Source of the DNA: Parvibaculum sp963696585
GTDB taxonomy: Bacteria > Pseudomonadota > Alphaproteobacteria > Parvibaculales > Parvibaculaceae
Length of the DNA: 64,000 nt
Direction: 5' to 3'
Assembly (NCBI GenBank): GCA_963696585.1
Contig: CAVOKW010000039.1
Location: 1 to 64,000 of the forward strand
Part shown: piece after piece, positions 7,397 through 15,623 of the stretch
Layout: every line of letters starts with the position of its first letter
Numbering within the stretch: position 1 is the first letter of the stretch
Notes under the pieces: model-generated
Seen by the model: the letters and a program-made list of their open reading frames with translations, nothing else
Told to the model about the DNA's origin: nothing
Databases searched by the model: none
Program-made: the position numbers and the translations under genes

Positions 7397-10300
7397 ATGC
7401 GTATCCAACGTTGCTTCACAGTGGCAGGACAGTCTGCTTATGAGGGGATTTCCTTCCGTCCCGCGACGAGCGAGATCCGCAATCCGGATGGCTCGGTCGT
7501 GTTTCGTCTCGATCAGATGGAAGTTCCGGCAGACTGGTCGCAGGTCGCTTGCGATATCCTCGCCCAGAAATATTTCCGCAAGGCAGGTGTCCCTGCGGTT
7601 TTGAAGCCTGTGCCGGAAGAAGGCGTGCCGTCCTTCCTGTGGCGTCATGAGGCCGATATTGACGCGCTGGAGAGCCTGTCGCCGTCCAGCCGCTATCGCA
7701 GCGAGATCAACTCGCGCGAAGTTTTTGATCGTCTGGCAGGCGCCTGGACCTATTGGGGATGGAAAGGCGGCTATTTCGACAGCGAGGATGATGCGCGCGC
7801 CTTTCAGGATGAGCTGCGCTTCATGCTCGCCACCCAGATCGCCGCGCCAAACAGCCCGCAATGGTTCAATACCGGTCTGCATTGGGCCTATGGCATTGAT
7901 GGTCCGGCGCAGGGTCATTTCTATGTTGATCCGGCGACCGGCGAGACCAGAACATCGACCAGCGCCTATGAGCGGCCCCAGCCCCATGCCTGCTTCATCC
8001 AGAGCGTGAATGACGATCTCGTCAATGAGAACGGCATCATGGATCTCTGGGTGCGCGAGGCGCGGCTCTTCAAATATGGTTCGGGCACCGGCACGAACTT
8101 CTCGTCGCTGCGTGGCTCGGATGAAAAGCTCTCGGGCGGCGGCAAATCCTCCGGCCTGATGAGTTTCCTCAAAATCGGTGATCGCGCCGCCGGGGCGATC
8201 AAATCGGGCGGCACGACGCGCCGCGCCGCCAAGATGGTGATCGTCGATGTTGATCACCCTGACATTGAGGAATTCATTTCCTGGAAGTCGGTTGAGGAGC
8301 AGAAGGTTGCGGCGCTCGTCACCGGTTCGCGTGTCAATCAGCGCCATCTCGGCGCGATCATGCGGGCCTGTGTCAATTGCGACGGACCGCATGGCGATTG
8401 CTTTGATCCCAAGCGCAATCCGGCGCTGAAGCGCGAGATCACCGCCGCCCGGCGCAATGATGTGCCGGAAAGTTATATCCAGCGCGTCATCGACTTTGCG
8501 CGACAGGGCTTCAAGGATATCGAGTTTCCGATCTATGACACCGATTGGGACTCGGAAGCCTATCTGACGGTCTCAGGTCAGAACTCCAACAACACCGTGC
8601 GGGTGACGGATGGCTTCCTTGCCGCTGTGGAAGCGGATGCGGATTGGGCGCTCGTCAATCGTGGTGATGGTCAGGTTGCCAAACATCTGCGGGCGCGCGA
8701 ACTCTGGGAGCAGATCGGTCAGGCGGCATGGGAATCGGCTGATCCGGGCCTGCAATTCCACACCACGATCAATGATTGGCACACCTGCCCCGCATCCGGC
8801 GAAATTCGTGCCAGCAATCCGTGCTCGGAATATATGTTCCTCGATGATACGGCCTGCAATCTGGCCTCGCTCAACCTGATGCAGTTCCGCGAAGCAACAC
8901 AGCCCGGAATGGCGGCGCGCTTCGATGTGGAAGCCTTTGAACATGCGGTCAAGCTCTGGACCATCGTGCTCGAAATCTCGGTTGCCATGGCGCAATTCCC
9001 GAGCCGTGAAATTGCCGAGCGCTCCTATCGCTATCGCACGCTGGGTCTGGGCTTTGCCAATATTGGTGGCTTGCTCATGGCGTCCGGCATTGCCTATGAC
9101 AGCGAAGAAGGCCGCGCCATGTGCGGTGCGATCAGCGCCATCATGACGGGTACCGCCTATGCGACCTCGGCACAGATCGCCAAGGAGCTTGGCGCCTTTG
9201 AAGGCTTTGCCGAAAATCGCGATGCCATGCTGCGCGTCATGCGCAATCATGGCCGCGCCGCACATGGGCTGAAAAGCGGTTATGAAGAGCTGCACACCCT
9301 GCCCTTGCCGCTTGATGCTGCCAATTGCCCGCAAGCTGATCTGATCGACCATGCCCGTGTCGCCTGGGACATTGCTGTGGCGATGGGCGAGCAATATGGC
9401 TATCGCAATGCGCAGGCCACGGTTGTTGCTCCAACGGGCACGATCGGTCTCGTCATGGATTGCGACACGACCGGCATCGAACCTGACTTCGCGCTCGTCA
9501 AGTTCAAGAAACTCGCCGGAGGCGGTTATTTCAAGATCATCAATCGGGCTGTGCCGCAGGGTCTGCGTGCGCTGGGCTATGGCGAGGATGAAATTAAAGC
9601 CATTGCCAATTATGCCGTGGGTCATGGCACGCTTTCCGGCGCACCGGGGATCGATCATCATCGCCTGAAGCAGCTGCGCTTTACGGATGAAAAAATCGCC
9701 ACGATTGAATCCGCACTCGCCAGCGCTTTCGACATTCGTTTCGTGTTCAACAAATGGACACTGGGCGAAGATTTCTGCGTCGAGACACTCGGTCTTGATG
9801 CGCAGGAGATGGATAATCTCGACCATGACATGCTCGATGCATTGGGCTTCACCAAGGCCGAAATCGAGGCCGCCAATCTCCATGTTTGCGGCGCGATGAC
9901 GCTGGAAGGTGCGCCGGGCCTGGCGGACAAGCATCTGCCGGTCTTTGATTGCGCCAATCCCTGCGGTCGCACGGGCACACGCCATCTCTCTGTTGCGAGC
10001 CATATCCATATGATGGCGGCGGCGCAGCCCTTCATATCGGGCGCCATATCCAAAACCATCAATATGTCGAACAAGGCCAGCGTTGATGACTGCATGTCGG
10101 CTTACATGCTGTCCTGGACCCTCGGCCTCAAAGCCAATGCGCTTTATCGCGACGGCTCAAAGCTTTCCCAGCCGCTCAATTCCCAGCTTCTCGATGACAG
10201 TGACCTTGAGGCTGAAGAACCCGTCGCCGAAACGCTTGCCGAACGCCCCGCGCAGGAGCGCGCCCGCATTGTCGCCGAGCGCATTGTGGAGCGCGTGGTC

Positions 10301-11095
10301 GAAAGAGCCCAGAGCCGCGAGCGTCTGCCGGATCGCCGCAAGGGCTATACACAAAAAGCCATTGTGGGCGGCCACAAGGTCTATTTGCGCACTGGCGAAT
10401 ATGAAGATGGCAAGATCGGCGAAATCTTTATCGATATGCATAAGGAAGGCGCTGCCTTCCGTTCACTGATGAATAATTTTGCCATCGCCATTTCGCTGGG
10501 CCTGCAATATGGCGTGCCGCTGGAAGAATATGTCGAGGCCTTCACCTTCACGCGCTTCGAGCCGGCCGGGCTCGTGCGTGGCAATGACCGCATCAAGAAT
10601 GCGACTTCGATCCTTGATTATGTGTTCCGCGAACTGGCCGTTTCCTACCTTGGCCGTTCGGACCTCGGCCATGTTGATCCCTCCGAAATCGGCCATGATG
10701 TGCTGGGCGACGGGAACGATGAGGGCAAGCTGCCGGAGACGAGCATTCCGGCGACCTCTGTCGTCAGCCCCGGTTTCACGCGCAACACGCAGATGGGCAA
10801 TCTCTATCTCGTGCGTGGCGGGGCTGGTGCCGCCGCTGCCGCCCGCGCCATCCATGCCGAAGCTGCCGATGTGGTTGCCACCCGTGCAATGCTGGATGCA
10901 TCGGAAGTCGCGGAGGAAATGGTGGTCACCGCAACAATAAGATCAGGCAGCGAGGTCTCGTTTTCCCGCGTCGCAGAAGCGCGCATGAAGGGTTATGAGG
11001 GCGAGGCATGTGGCGAATGCGGCAACTTCACCATGGTCCGCAATGGCACCTGCCTCAAATGCGATACCTGCGGCGGCACGAGCGGTTGCAGCTAG
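7397..11095 (+). CDS. nrdJ: Adenosylcobalamin-dependent (class II) ribonucleotide reductase
   Basis: 1232 residues, the usual size of the long alphaproteobacterial class II enzyme. It reduces ribonucleotides to deoxyribonucleotides using a cobalamin-generated thiyl radical, independent of oxygen. Visible features are the FNTGLHWAYGI and CFIQSVND segments early on, a FKYGSGTGTNFS substrate loop, the active-site NPCSE motif (near residue 475), VVAPTGTIG, and a C-terminal region ending in a CGECG...CLKCDTCGG zinc ribbon that carries the reducing cysteines. The ATG follows GAGG at short distance. The stop codon lies in a CTAG that also holds the stop of the convergent histidine kinase. Without nrdAB in view this may be the main dNTP source, but that cannot be judged from one window. 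Confidence 0.98.
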   Translation: MRIQRCFTVAGQSAYEGISFRPATSEIRNPDGSVVFRLDQMEVPADWSQVACDILAQKYFRKAGVPAVLKPVPEEGVPSFLWRHEADIDALESLSPSSRYRSEINSREVFDRLAGAWTYWGWKGGYFDSEDDARAFQDELRFMLATQIAAPNSPQWFNTGLHWAYGIDGPAQGHFYVDPATGETRTSTSAYERPQPHACFIQSVNDDLVNENGIMDLWVREARLFKYGSGTGTNFSSLRGSDEKLSGGGKSSGLMSFLKIGDRAAGAIKSGGTTRRAAKMVIVDVDHPDIEEFISWKSVEEQKVAALVTGSRVNQRHLGAIMRACVNCDGPHGDCFDPKRNPALKREITAARRNDVPESYIQRVIDFARQGFKDIEFPIYDTDWDSEAYLTVSGQNSNNTVRVTDGFLAAVEADADWALVNRGDGQVAKHLRARELWEQIGQAAWESADPGLQFHTTINDWHTCPASGEIRASNPCSEYMFLDDTACNLASLNLMQFREATQPGMAARFDVEAFEHAVKLWTIVLEISVAMAQFPSREIAERSYRYRTLGLGFANIGGLLMASGIAYDSEEGRAMCGAISAIMTGTAYATSAQIAKELGAFEGFAENRDAMLRVMRNHGRAAHGLKSGYEELHTLPLPLDAANCPQADLIDHARVAWDIAVAMGEQYGYRNAQATVVAPTGTIGLVMDCDTTGIEPDFALVKFKKLAGGGYFKIINRAVPQGLRALGYGEDEIKAIANYAVGHGTLSGAPGIDHHRLKQLRFTDEKIATIESALASAFDIRFVFNKWTLGEDFCVETLGLDAQEMDNLDHDMLDALGFTKAEIEAANLHVCGAMTLEGAPGLADKHLPVFDCANPCGRTGTRHLSVASHIHMMAAAQPFISGAISKTINMSNKASVDDCMSAYMLSWTLGLKANALYRDGSKLSQPLNSQLLDDSDLEAEEPVAETLAERPAQERARIVAERIVERVVERAQSRERLPDRRKGYTQKAIVGGHKVYLRTGEYEDGKIGEIFIDMHKEGAAFRSLMNNFAIAISLGLQYGVPLEEYVEAFTFTRFEPAGLVRGNDRIKNATSILDYVFRELAVSYLGRSDLGHVDPSEIGHDVLGDGNDEGKLPETSIPATSVVSPGFTRNTQMGNLYLVRGGAGAAAAARAIHAEAADVVATRAMLDASEVAEEMVVTATIRSGSEVSFSRVAEARMKGYEGEACGECGNFTMVRNGTCLKCDTCGGTSGCS

Positions 11096-13032
11096 GAAAT
11101 GGCCTGGCCCAGGATGAATTTCGTCAGTGAGGTGATGATCTCATCAGGGCGATAAGGCTTGCCGATATGGTCGTCCATGCCCGCCTCAAGGCAGGCTTCA
11201 CGGTCATGCGACATGGCGTTGGCTGTGAGGCCAATGATCGGCAGTGTCAGGCCTGCCGCGCGCAATTGACGTGTCGCTTCCATGCCGTCCATGCCCGGCA
11301 TTTGCACGTCCATCAGGATTGCATCAAAGGCATTGGTCGTTGCGGTGTCGATGGCTGAAAATCCGTCAAAGGCAAAAGTTGTCTCAATGCCAATGGCGTC
11401 CAGAACCGCTTGAATCACCTTGCGGTTGACGGCATTGTCCTCCACGACAAGTACCTTTCGCCCGACGAGACTTCCGCTCCCATGTGTTCTGCCGGGCTGT
11501 TCTTCGATGGCGGATTTGCCGACCTTCATGGGCAAGGTGACGGTGAAGCGCGTGCCCTGCCCCACTTTGCTCGTCACATCGATCTTGCCGTGCATGACTT
11601 CCACGAGTTTTGCAACGATGGCAAGCCCGAGACCCGTTCCGTCGGATCGCTGCTTGCCGGCCTCGTGGAGCTGTTCAAACTCCTTGAAGATGGTTGGCAA
11701 TCGATCTTCTGAAATGCCGGGGCCCGTGTCCTCCACATCGAAGACAAGGCTCAGTCCCTCTGTCGTCGCTCTGGTTTCGACATGCAGGCTGACACCGCCC
11801 CGCTGCGTGAACTTCACGGCATTGCCAAGCAGGTTGAACAGGATTTGCGAGATGCGATTGGGATCGCCCTGCAACCACATGCGTGCCGACAGGGCGACGG
11901 TTGCCTTGAAGCGCAGGTCTTTATCCGCAGCCTTCGCTGCCATCATGTCGCAAACATTGCGGATTATGTGTTCGGCATCAAAATCGATACTGGCAATTTC
12001 GACCTTGCCCGCTTCGAGCTTGGCCATGTCCAGCACATCATTGATGATGGAGAGCAACATCCCGGCCGAGCTGCGTGCCGTCTGAATGAGATCGAGCTGC
12101 TCCTTGCTGACACCGCTCCCCTCAAGAATATCCAGCATGCCCATCACGCCGGTCATGGGGGTGCGAATTTCGTGGCTCATGGCGGCGAGGAATGAACTTT
12201 TCGCCTTGTTGGCGCGATCGGCCTCGTCACGCGCCTTGATCAGTTCGCTTTCGGTCTCCTTTTGCGCCGTGATGTCCTGAATCTGCGAAATGAAATAAAG
12301 TGGTGCATCATTTTCGGCGCGGAGAATCGCGACAGCCAGATTCACCCAGATGATTTTCCCGTCGCGCCGGTAATATCGCTTTTCCATCTGATATGTATTG
12401 CGCTTGCCCGCCACACATTCATGCAGAAAATCAAGATCGGTTTCGAGATCGTCAGGATGCGTGATGTCCTGGAAGGTGAGTGTAATCAGCTCTTCTTCCG
12501 TGTATTGCAGCATCTCGCACAGCGCCGTGTTGACCTGCAACCAACTGCCATCAAGCGCCACGAGCGCGATGCCATGCGCAGCGCCTTTCAGCGCCAGACG
12601 GAAGCGACGGCTCCCCTCAGGCTCCATCACATCGTTTGTAACATCCTGACAGAAACCGCCGACCGTCTTGTCATCGCGTTGCGCGCAAAAAATTCTGAGC
12701 GCCAGTGGATCGTGACGGATTGGAAAGATTTTGGTCGTGACATCGCCAACCTTGCATGTCTCCAGCCAGTCACGCAGCAGAAGGCCATACCCGTTCAGAT
12801 CATCCTTGTCATAGGGGACGACACGCGGAATGTTGCGCTGGTCGAGTATCGGACCATGGAGCGTGATCTCGCGTGCGACAAGGTCATAGCTCCAGCGCTC
12901 AATGGCGAAAGCATTTGCAAATGCTTCCGGCATTTCCGGCAATTTCTTCGGCTCCATACCTCCGGGGCGCTTTGTTGTGTTTGATGCGTTACGCACACTA
13001 AGACCGCTACAGACGTGAATTTTGTCACTCAT
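11092..13032 (-). CDS. Hybrid sensor histidine kinase (PAS-HisKA-HATPase-REC)
   Basis: 646 residues without clear membrane segments, so probably cytoplasmic. Domain order: an N-terminal sensor-like region (about 35-135), a PAS domain (about 142-256, ending in the PAC-like FISQIQDITAQ), HisKA with the phospho-accepting His287 in MSHEIRTPM, HATPase with N404 (N box), DTGPGI (435-440) and GTGLGLAI (465-472), and a C-terminal receiver with Asp575 in LMDVQMPGMDG and Lys625. All catalytic residues are present. The His-to-Asp layout implies a phosphorelay needing a separate HPt protein, which is not encoded here. It is convergent with nrdJ, sharing 4 bases. The signal sensed is unknown. Confidence 0.95.
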   Translation of the reverse strand: MSDKIHVCSGLSVRNASNTTKRPGGMEPKKLPEMPEAFANAFAIERWSYDLVAREITLHGPILDQRNIPRVVPYDKDDLNGYGLLLRDWLETCKVGDVTTKIFPIRHDPLALRIFCAQRDDKTVGGFCQDVTNDVMEPEGSRRFRLALKGAAHGIALVALDGSWLQVNTALCEMLQYTEEELITLTFQDITHPDDLETDLDFLHECVAGKRNTYQMEKRYYRRDGKIIWVNLAVAILRAENDAPLYFISQIQDITAQKETESELIKARDEADRANKAKSSFLAAMSHEIRTPMTGVMGMLDILEGSGVSKEQLDLIQTARSSAGMLLSIINDVLDMAKLEAGKVEIASIDFDAEHIIRNVCDMMAAKAADKDLRFKATVALSARMWLQGDPNRISQILFNLLGNAVKFTQRGGVSLHVETRATTEGLSLVFDVEDTGPGISEDRLPTIFKEFEQLHEAGKQRSDGTGLGLAIVAKLVEVMHGKIDVTSKVGQGTRFTVTLPMKVGKSAIEEQPGRTHGSGSLVGRKVLVVEDNAVNRKVIQAVLDAIGIETTFAFDGFSAIDTATTNAFDAILMDVQMPGMDGMEATRQLRAAGLTLPIIGLTANAMSHDREACLEAGMDDHIGKPYRPDEIITSLTKFILGQAIS

Positions 13033-13169
13033 CTGTAACTATGCAGGCTTGTGCGTTAAGTATTCGTTTCCCTTGAGATGACTTGCATCCAAATGAGAGC
13101 AACCCATTTCCCGATCATTGGCAAAATATATATTTTTGTATTGGCCCGCCGCCCCAGGGCAAGGCACCG

Positions 13170-14120
13170 CTAGACGGCTTCGGCCCTTGTCCGTTCCGCC
13201 AGCACACGCGCCACGACCTTCCACGCGTCAAACTGGGCCATGCGCTGCTCGCGGGTGATTTCCTTGCGGCCTTCCTCCGACAATTTGGACGAGAAATGCC
13301 AGGTATTGCCGCCGGGATTTACTTCCAGAATGAAGAGTTTTCCGGTCTTTTCTTCGCGAATGAAATCCATGCCCTGAAGCGGAATACGCGGCATGGCGCG
13401 AGCCGCTTTGCGCGCGAAGGCCAGCACTTCCGGATCAGCTTCCAGAATATGGGTGTAATGCGGCGGCTTGTTGGAAGCGATGGTGCCCTGCATCAGCTCC
13501 TCATCGCTCGCATCCAGCGCGGGGCGCGGATAGTTCATTTTATAAACCATCGACAGGATCGGCTCGCCAAAAAGCGTCAACACGCGATAGCTCGCCGGAT
13601 AAAGTCCCGTGTCGATAAATTCCTGCACCAGCAGCGGTGCCTTGCGGGCCTTGTGGCCTTCTGGAAATACGACTGTCGCGAGTTCGGCCACCTTGACGGT
13701 GCGCAGCAGGAAAGCCGTGTCACCATTCGACATGGCGTCAAGCGCGGTTGCCTTGAGGATCACATGCTCGCCCCAGACTTCAGGACGCAAGGGCTGACCG
13801 ATGCGATAGGAAAGCGTCTTGGGCATGGGGATGCCGGCGGCGGCAAACTTTTTCATCTGCCCGAACTTGGCAAGCGGGAAGCCGTGATAAAAGCGTCCCC
13901 TGCGGGGCCGAAACACCCCCGGCAGCGTGAAAGAAACCGTCAGTGTCGGCCGGGTCCAGAAGCGTTCGGGAATCCTTGCGACATCCGCCTCGGCATGGAC
14001 AATGGCAACCATTATTTCCGGCGCTATGGCCTCGATTTCCTTCGCAATCTCATGGAAGTCTTGCGTCGCCTGCGCCATGGGGCGGTTGATCAGGATCAGA
14101 TTACAGGTTTTCTCAGCCAC
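13170..14120 (-). CDS. ATP-grasp domain protein of unknown substrate
   Basis: 316 residues. The middle and C-terminal parts form an ATP-grasp fold: HVILKATALDAMSNGDTAFL (ATP-binding lysine strand), LLVQEFIDTG (adenine-binding Glu), then GMDFIREEKTGKLFILEVNPGGNTW, which carries the Asp/Glu/Asn metal ligands. It is similar in layout to glutathione-synthetase/RimK-type ligases, but I cannot assign a substrate. The N-terminal 100 residues are unusual, starting with an NLILINRPM strand. It stands alone between the kinase and the FAS1 gene, so context gives no pathway. Confidence 0.8.
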   Translation of the reverse strand: MAEKTCNLILINRPMAQATQDFHEIAKEIEAIAPEIMVAIVHAEADVARIPERFWTRPTLTVSFTLPGVFRPRRGRFYHGFPLAKFGQMKKFAAAGIPMPKTLSYRIGQPLRPEVWGEHVILKATALDAMSNGDTAFLLRTVKVAELATVVFPEGHKARKAPLLVQEFIDTGLYPASYRVLTLFGEPILSMVYKMNYPRPALDASDEELMQGTIASNKPPHYTHILEADPEVLAFARKAARAMPRIPLQGMDFIREEKTGKLFILEVNPGGNTWHFSSKLSEEGRKEITREQRMAQFDAWKVVARVLAERTRAEAV

Positions 14121-14284
14121 GGGTCACAGGCATGTCGTGCCGCCTCTGTTCAGGATGATATGCTGGCCGGGAGTATAGGCGAGCGAGCCGCAGGCCCGCA
14201 CCTGTTTCCTGTCCCAATTTCGCCCAAATGAGCAGCCTTAATGTATCCTTGCGATAAACCCGCGCAAAGAGCCGAGGAATTGAC

Positions 14285-14812
14285 ATGACAAGAACAAAAC
14301 TCACGGTCGCCATTCTGAGCGCCACCCTGTTGGCGAGTGTTCCGGCCTCAGCCGCCAATCTTTACGAGACGCTGAAAGCTGATCCACAGTTTTCGACGCT
14401 TGTTTCAATGATCGATGCCAATGGCGTCAAGTTCCGCTACACCGACAATTCACCCCGCACCGTCTTTGCGCCGACCAATGACGCGCTTGCGGCGCAGCCC
14501 GGCGGCGTTGACGACATGGTCCACCCGGAAAATGACAGCGTGAAGCAGAACGCGCAGGCGCTGTTGCTCTACCAGATCGTGTCGGGGCGCTTCACGCCGG
14601 AAAGCCTTGCGGGCAAGGTGACGGAAATGACTACGCTTCAGCGCGGCAAGGTGCAGATTGACGGCACGAAGACACCGATCCATTTCGGCGGCAGTTTCGG
14701 CGCGAATGTCAGCGGCCCGGCCATCACGGCAGATAATGGCGTGATCATTCCGATTGATCGACTGCCTATCCCCGTCTTCGAGGATGAGACGCCGCATGGC
14801 GACACAAACTGA
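14285..14812 (+). CDS. Secreted fasciclin (FAS1) domain protein
   Basis: 175 residues. A clear signal peptide (TKLTVAILSATLLASVPASAA) is followed by one FAS1 domain. It has the H1 block (RTVFAPTNDALAA), the LLLYQIVSGRFTPESL middle and the GVIIPIDRLPIP end, where many relatives have H-x-I-D. FAS1 proteins mediate adhesion or matrix contacts, and bacterial ones are little characterised. GAGGAA lies just before the ATG. The gene ends 2 bases from the convergent antitoxin gene. Confidence 0.88.
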   Translation: MTRTKLTVAILSATLLASVPASAANLYETLKADPQFSTLVSMIDANGVKFRYTDNSPRTVFAPTNDALAAQPGGVDDMVHPENDSVKQNAQALLLYQIVSGRFTPESLAGKVTEMTTLQRGKVQIDGTKTPIHFGGSFGANVSGPAITADNGVIIPIDRLPIPVFEDETPHGDTN

Positions 14813-14814
14813 GC

Positions 14815-15138
14815 CTAGGCGAGAATCTGAAGACCGTGCTTCTGAATGATCGTCAGCAGCTTTAGCGCCATGCCACTGGGCTTCTTGGCGCCGGTCTCCC
14901 ACTTCTCGACAGTGCTCTCACTCGTGTTGAGATAGCGGGCAAAGACCGGTTGACTGACCTTGTTCAGTTCACGCAGCCGCTTGATTTCAATTGGCTTGAT
15001 CATGGGCGGCACGGCGAGATGGCGAACATCAAAATCCCGCATGGTCGCCTTGCCGATCACGCCCACCTTGTGCAGGGCGGAGGCAGATGAATGAATTGCC
15101 TCGGAAATATCGCTCTTGAACTTATTTTTCGCCGTCAT
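14815..15138 (-). CDS. XRE-family antitoxin
   Basis: 107 residues with a C-terminal helix-turn-helix of the XRE type (IKRLRELNKVSQPVFARYLNTSESTVEKWETGAKKPSG). The N-terminal 45 residues would contact the toxin. It is downstream of the RelE-like toxin gene and overlaps it by 17 bases, the toxin-first order of HigBA-type modules. It very likely binds the palindrome at 15510-15528 to repress the operon, as is usual for this class. Confidence 0.88.
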   Translation of the reverse strand: MTAKNKFKSDISEAIHSSASALHKVGVIGKATMRDFDVRHLAVPPMIKPIEIKRLRELNKVSQPVFARYLNTSESTVEKWETGAKKPSGMALKLLTIIQKHGLQILA

Positions 15139-15502
15139 GACATATCTCCTCCAGATCGTTCTCGTCCAATAGCCGCGCCATTTCCTGATCGCTCAACTTC
15201 GCATAGCTTTTGGCTGGAATACGAAAATCCTTCAATTCATCGTCTTCGATATTGCCGCAATCTTTCTTCGCAAAGAGGAATTGATAAATCCGATATCGAC
15301 CACCCTTCGCAAGAATGATGCTCCGGTGGGCGTTTTTGTTCAGGCGCTTTTTATACACCCCGCCGCCCAGATCGTCGGCTTGACCCTTCATGACCTCCCT
15401 GATGGTCAAGCAGAGATCATCATCTGTGATCCGTTCTTTTCGCGCGGCCTTTGCAAACCAGGCCGTTTTAAAAACTCTCGCCGTCGCGTCAGAACCCGTC
15501 AT
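15122..15502 (-). CDS. RelE/HigB-like toxin (PF06296 type)
   Basis: About 126 residues from ATG 15502. The pattern VFKTAWFAKAARKERITDDDL, then GGGVYKKRLNKNAHRSI...GGRYRIYQFLFAKKD, and the tail IEDDELKDFR...LSDQEMARLL matches the RelE-like toxin subfamily usually paired with an XRE antitoxin. By family it should be an mRNA interferase acting at the ribosome. An upstream GTG at 15517 would put the start inside the operator palindrome, so the ATG is preferred. The pair sits between the FAS1 gene and aspS, flanked by core genes, and is probably acquired. Confidence 0.87.
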   Translation of the reverse strand: MTGSDATARVFKTAWFAKAARKERITDDDLCLTIREVMKGQADDLGGGVYKKRLNKNAHRSIILAKGGRYRIYQFLFAKKDCGNIEDDELKDFRIPAKSYAKLSDQEMARLLDENDLEEICHDGEK

Positions 15503-15509
15503 GTTTCCA

Positions 15510-15528
15510 TGTAGCACTGAGTGCTACA
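15510..15528. promoter_or_regulatory. Operator palindrome of the toxin-antitoxin operon
   Basis: TGTAGCACT-G-AGTGCTACA is a perfect 9+1+9 inverted repeat ending 7 bases before the toxin ATG at 15502. Its size and position suit binding by a dimer of the XRE antitoxin and blocking of the promoter. The symmetry is seen directly. The binding protein is inferred. Confidence 0.75.
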
Positions 15529-15555
15529 CAAATCAAGGTTCCCGAAAAGGCAAAT

Positions 15556-15593
15556 TCAAAAGAAAATGGCCGCAATGCTTCCATTGCGGCCAT
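15556..15593 (-). terminator. Intrinsic terminator of aspS
   Basis: A perfect 12-bp stem (ATGGCCGCAATG / CATTGCGGCCAT) with a 4-base loop, at 15566-15593. Reading the minus strand it is followed by TTTTCTTTTG, 30 bases after the aspS stop. It insulates the toxin operon from aspS only in the minus direction. Confidence 0.9.
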
Positions 15594-15623
15594 CCTTTAT
15601 CCGTAACATCAAAGCCTTCTGCC

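Noticed and set aside
8573..10009. A 478-codon open frame antisense to nrdJ
   Set aside because: No recognisable family; His/Arg/Gly-rich composition expected from the complement of GC-rich coding DNA; it lies fully under a certain gene.
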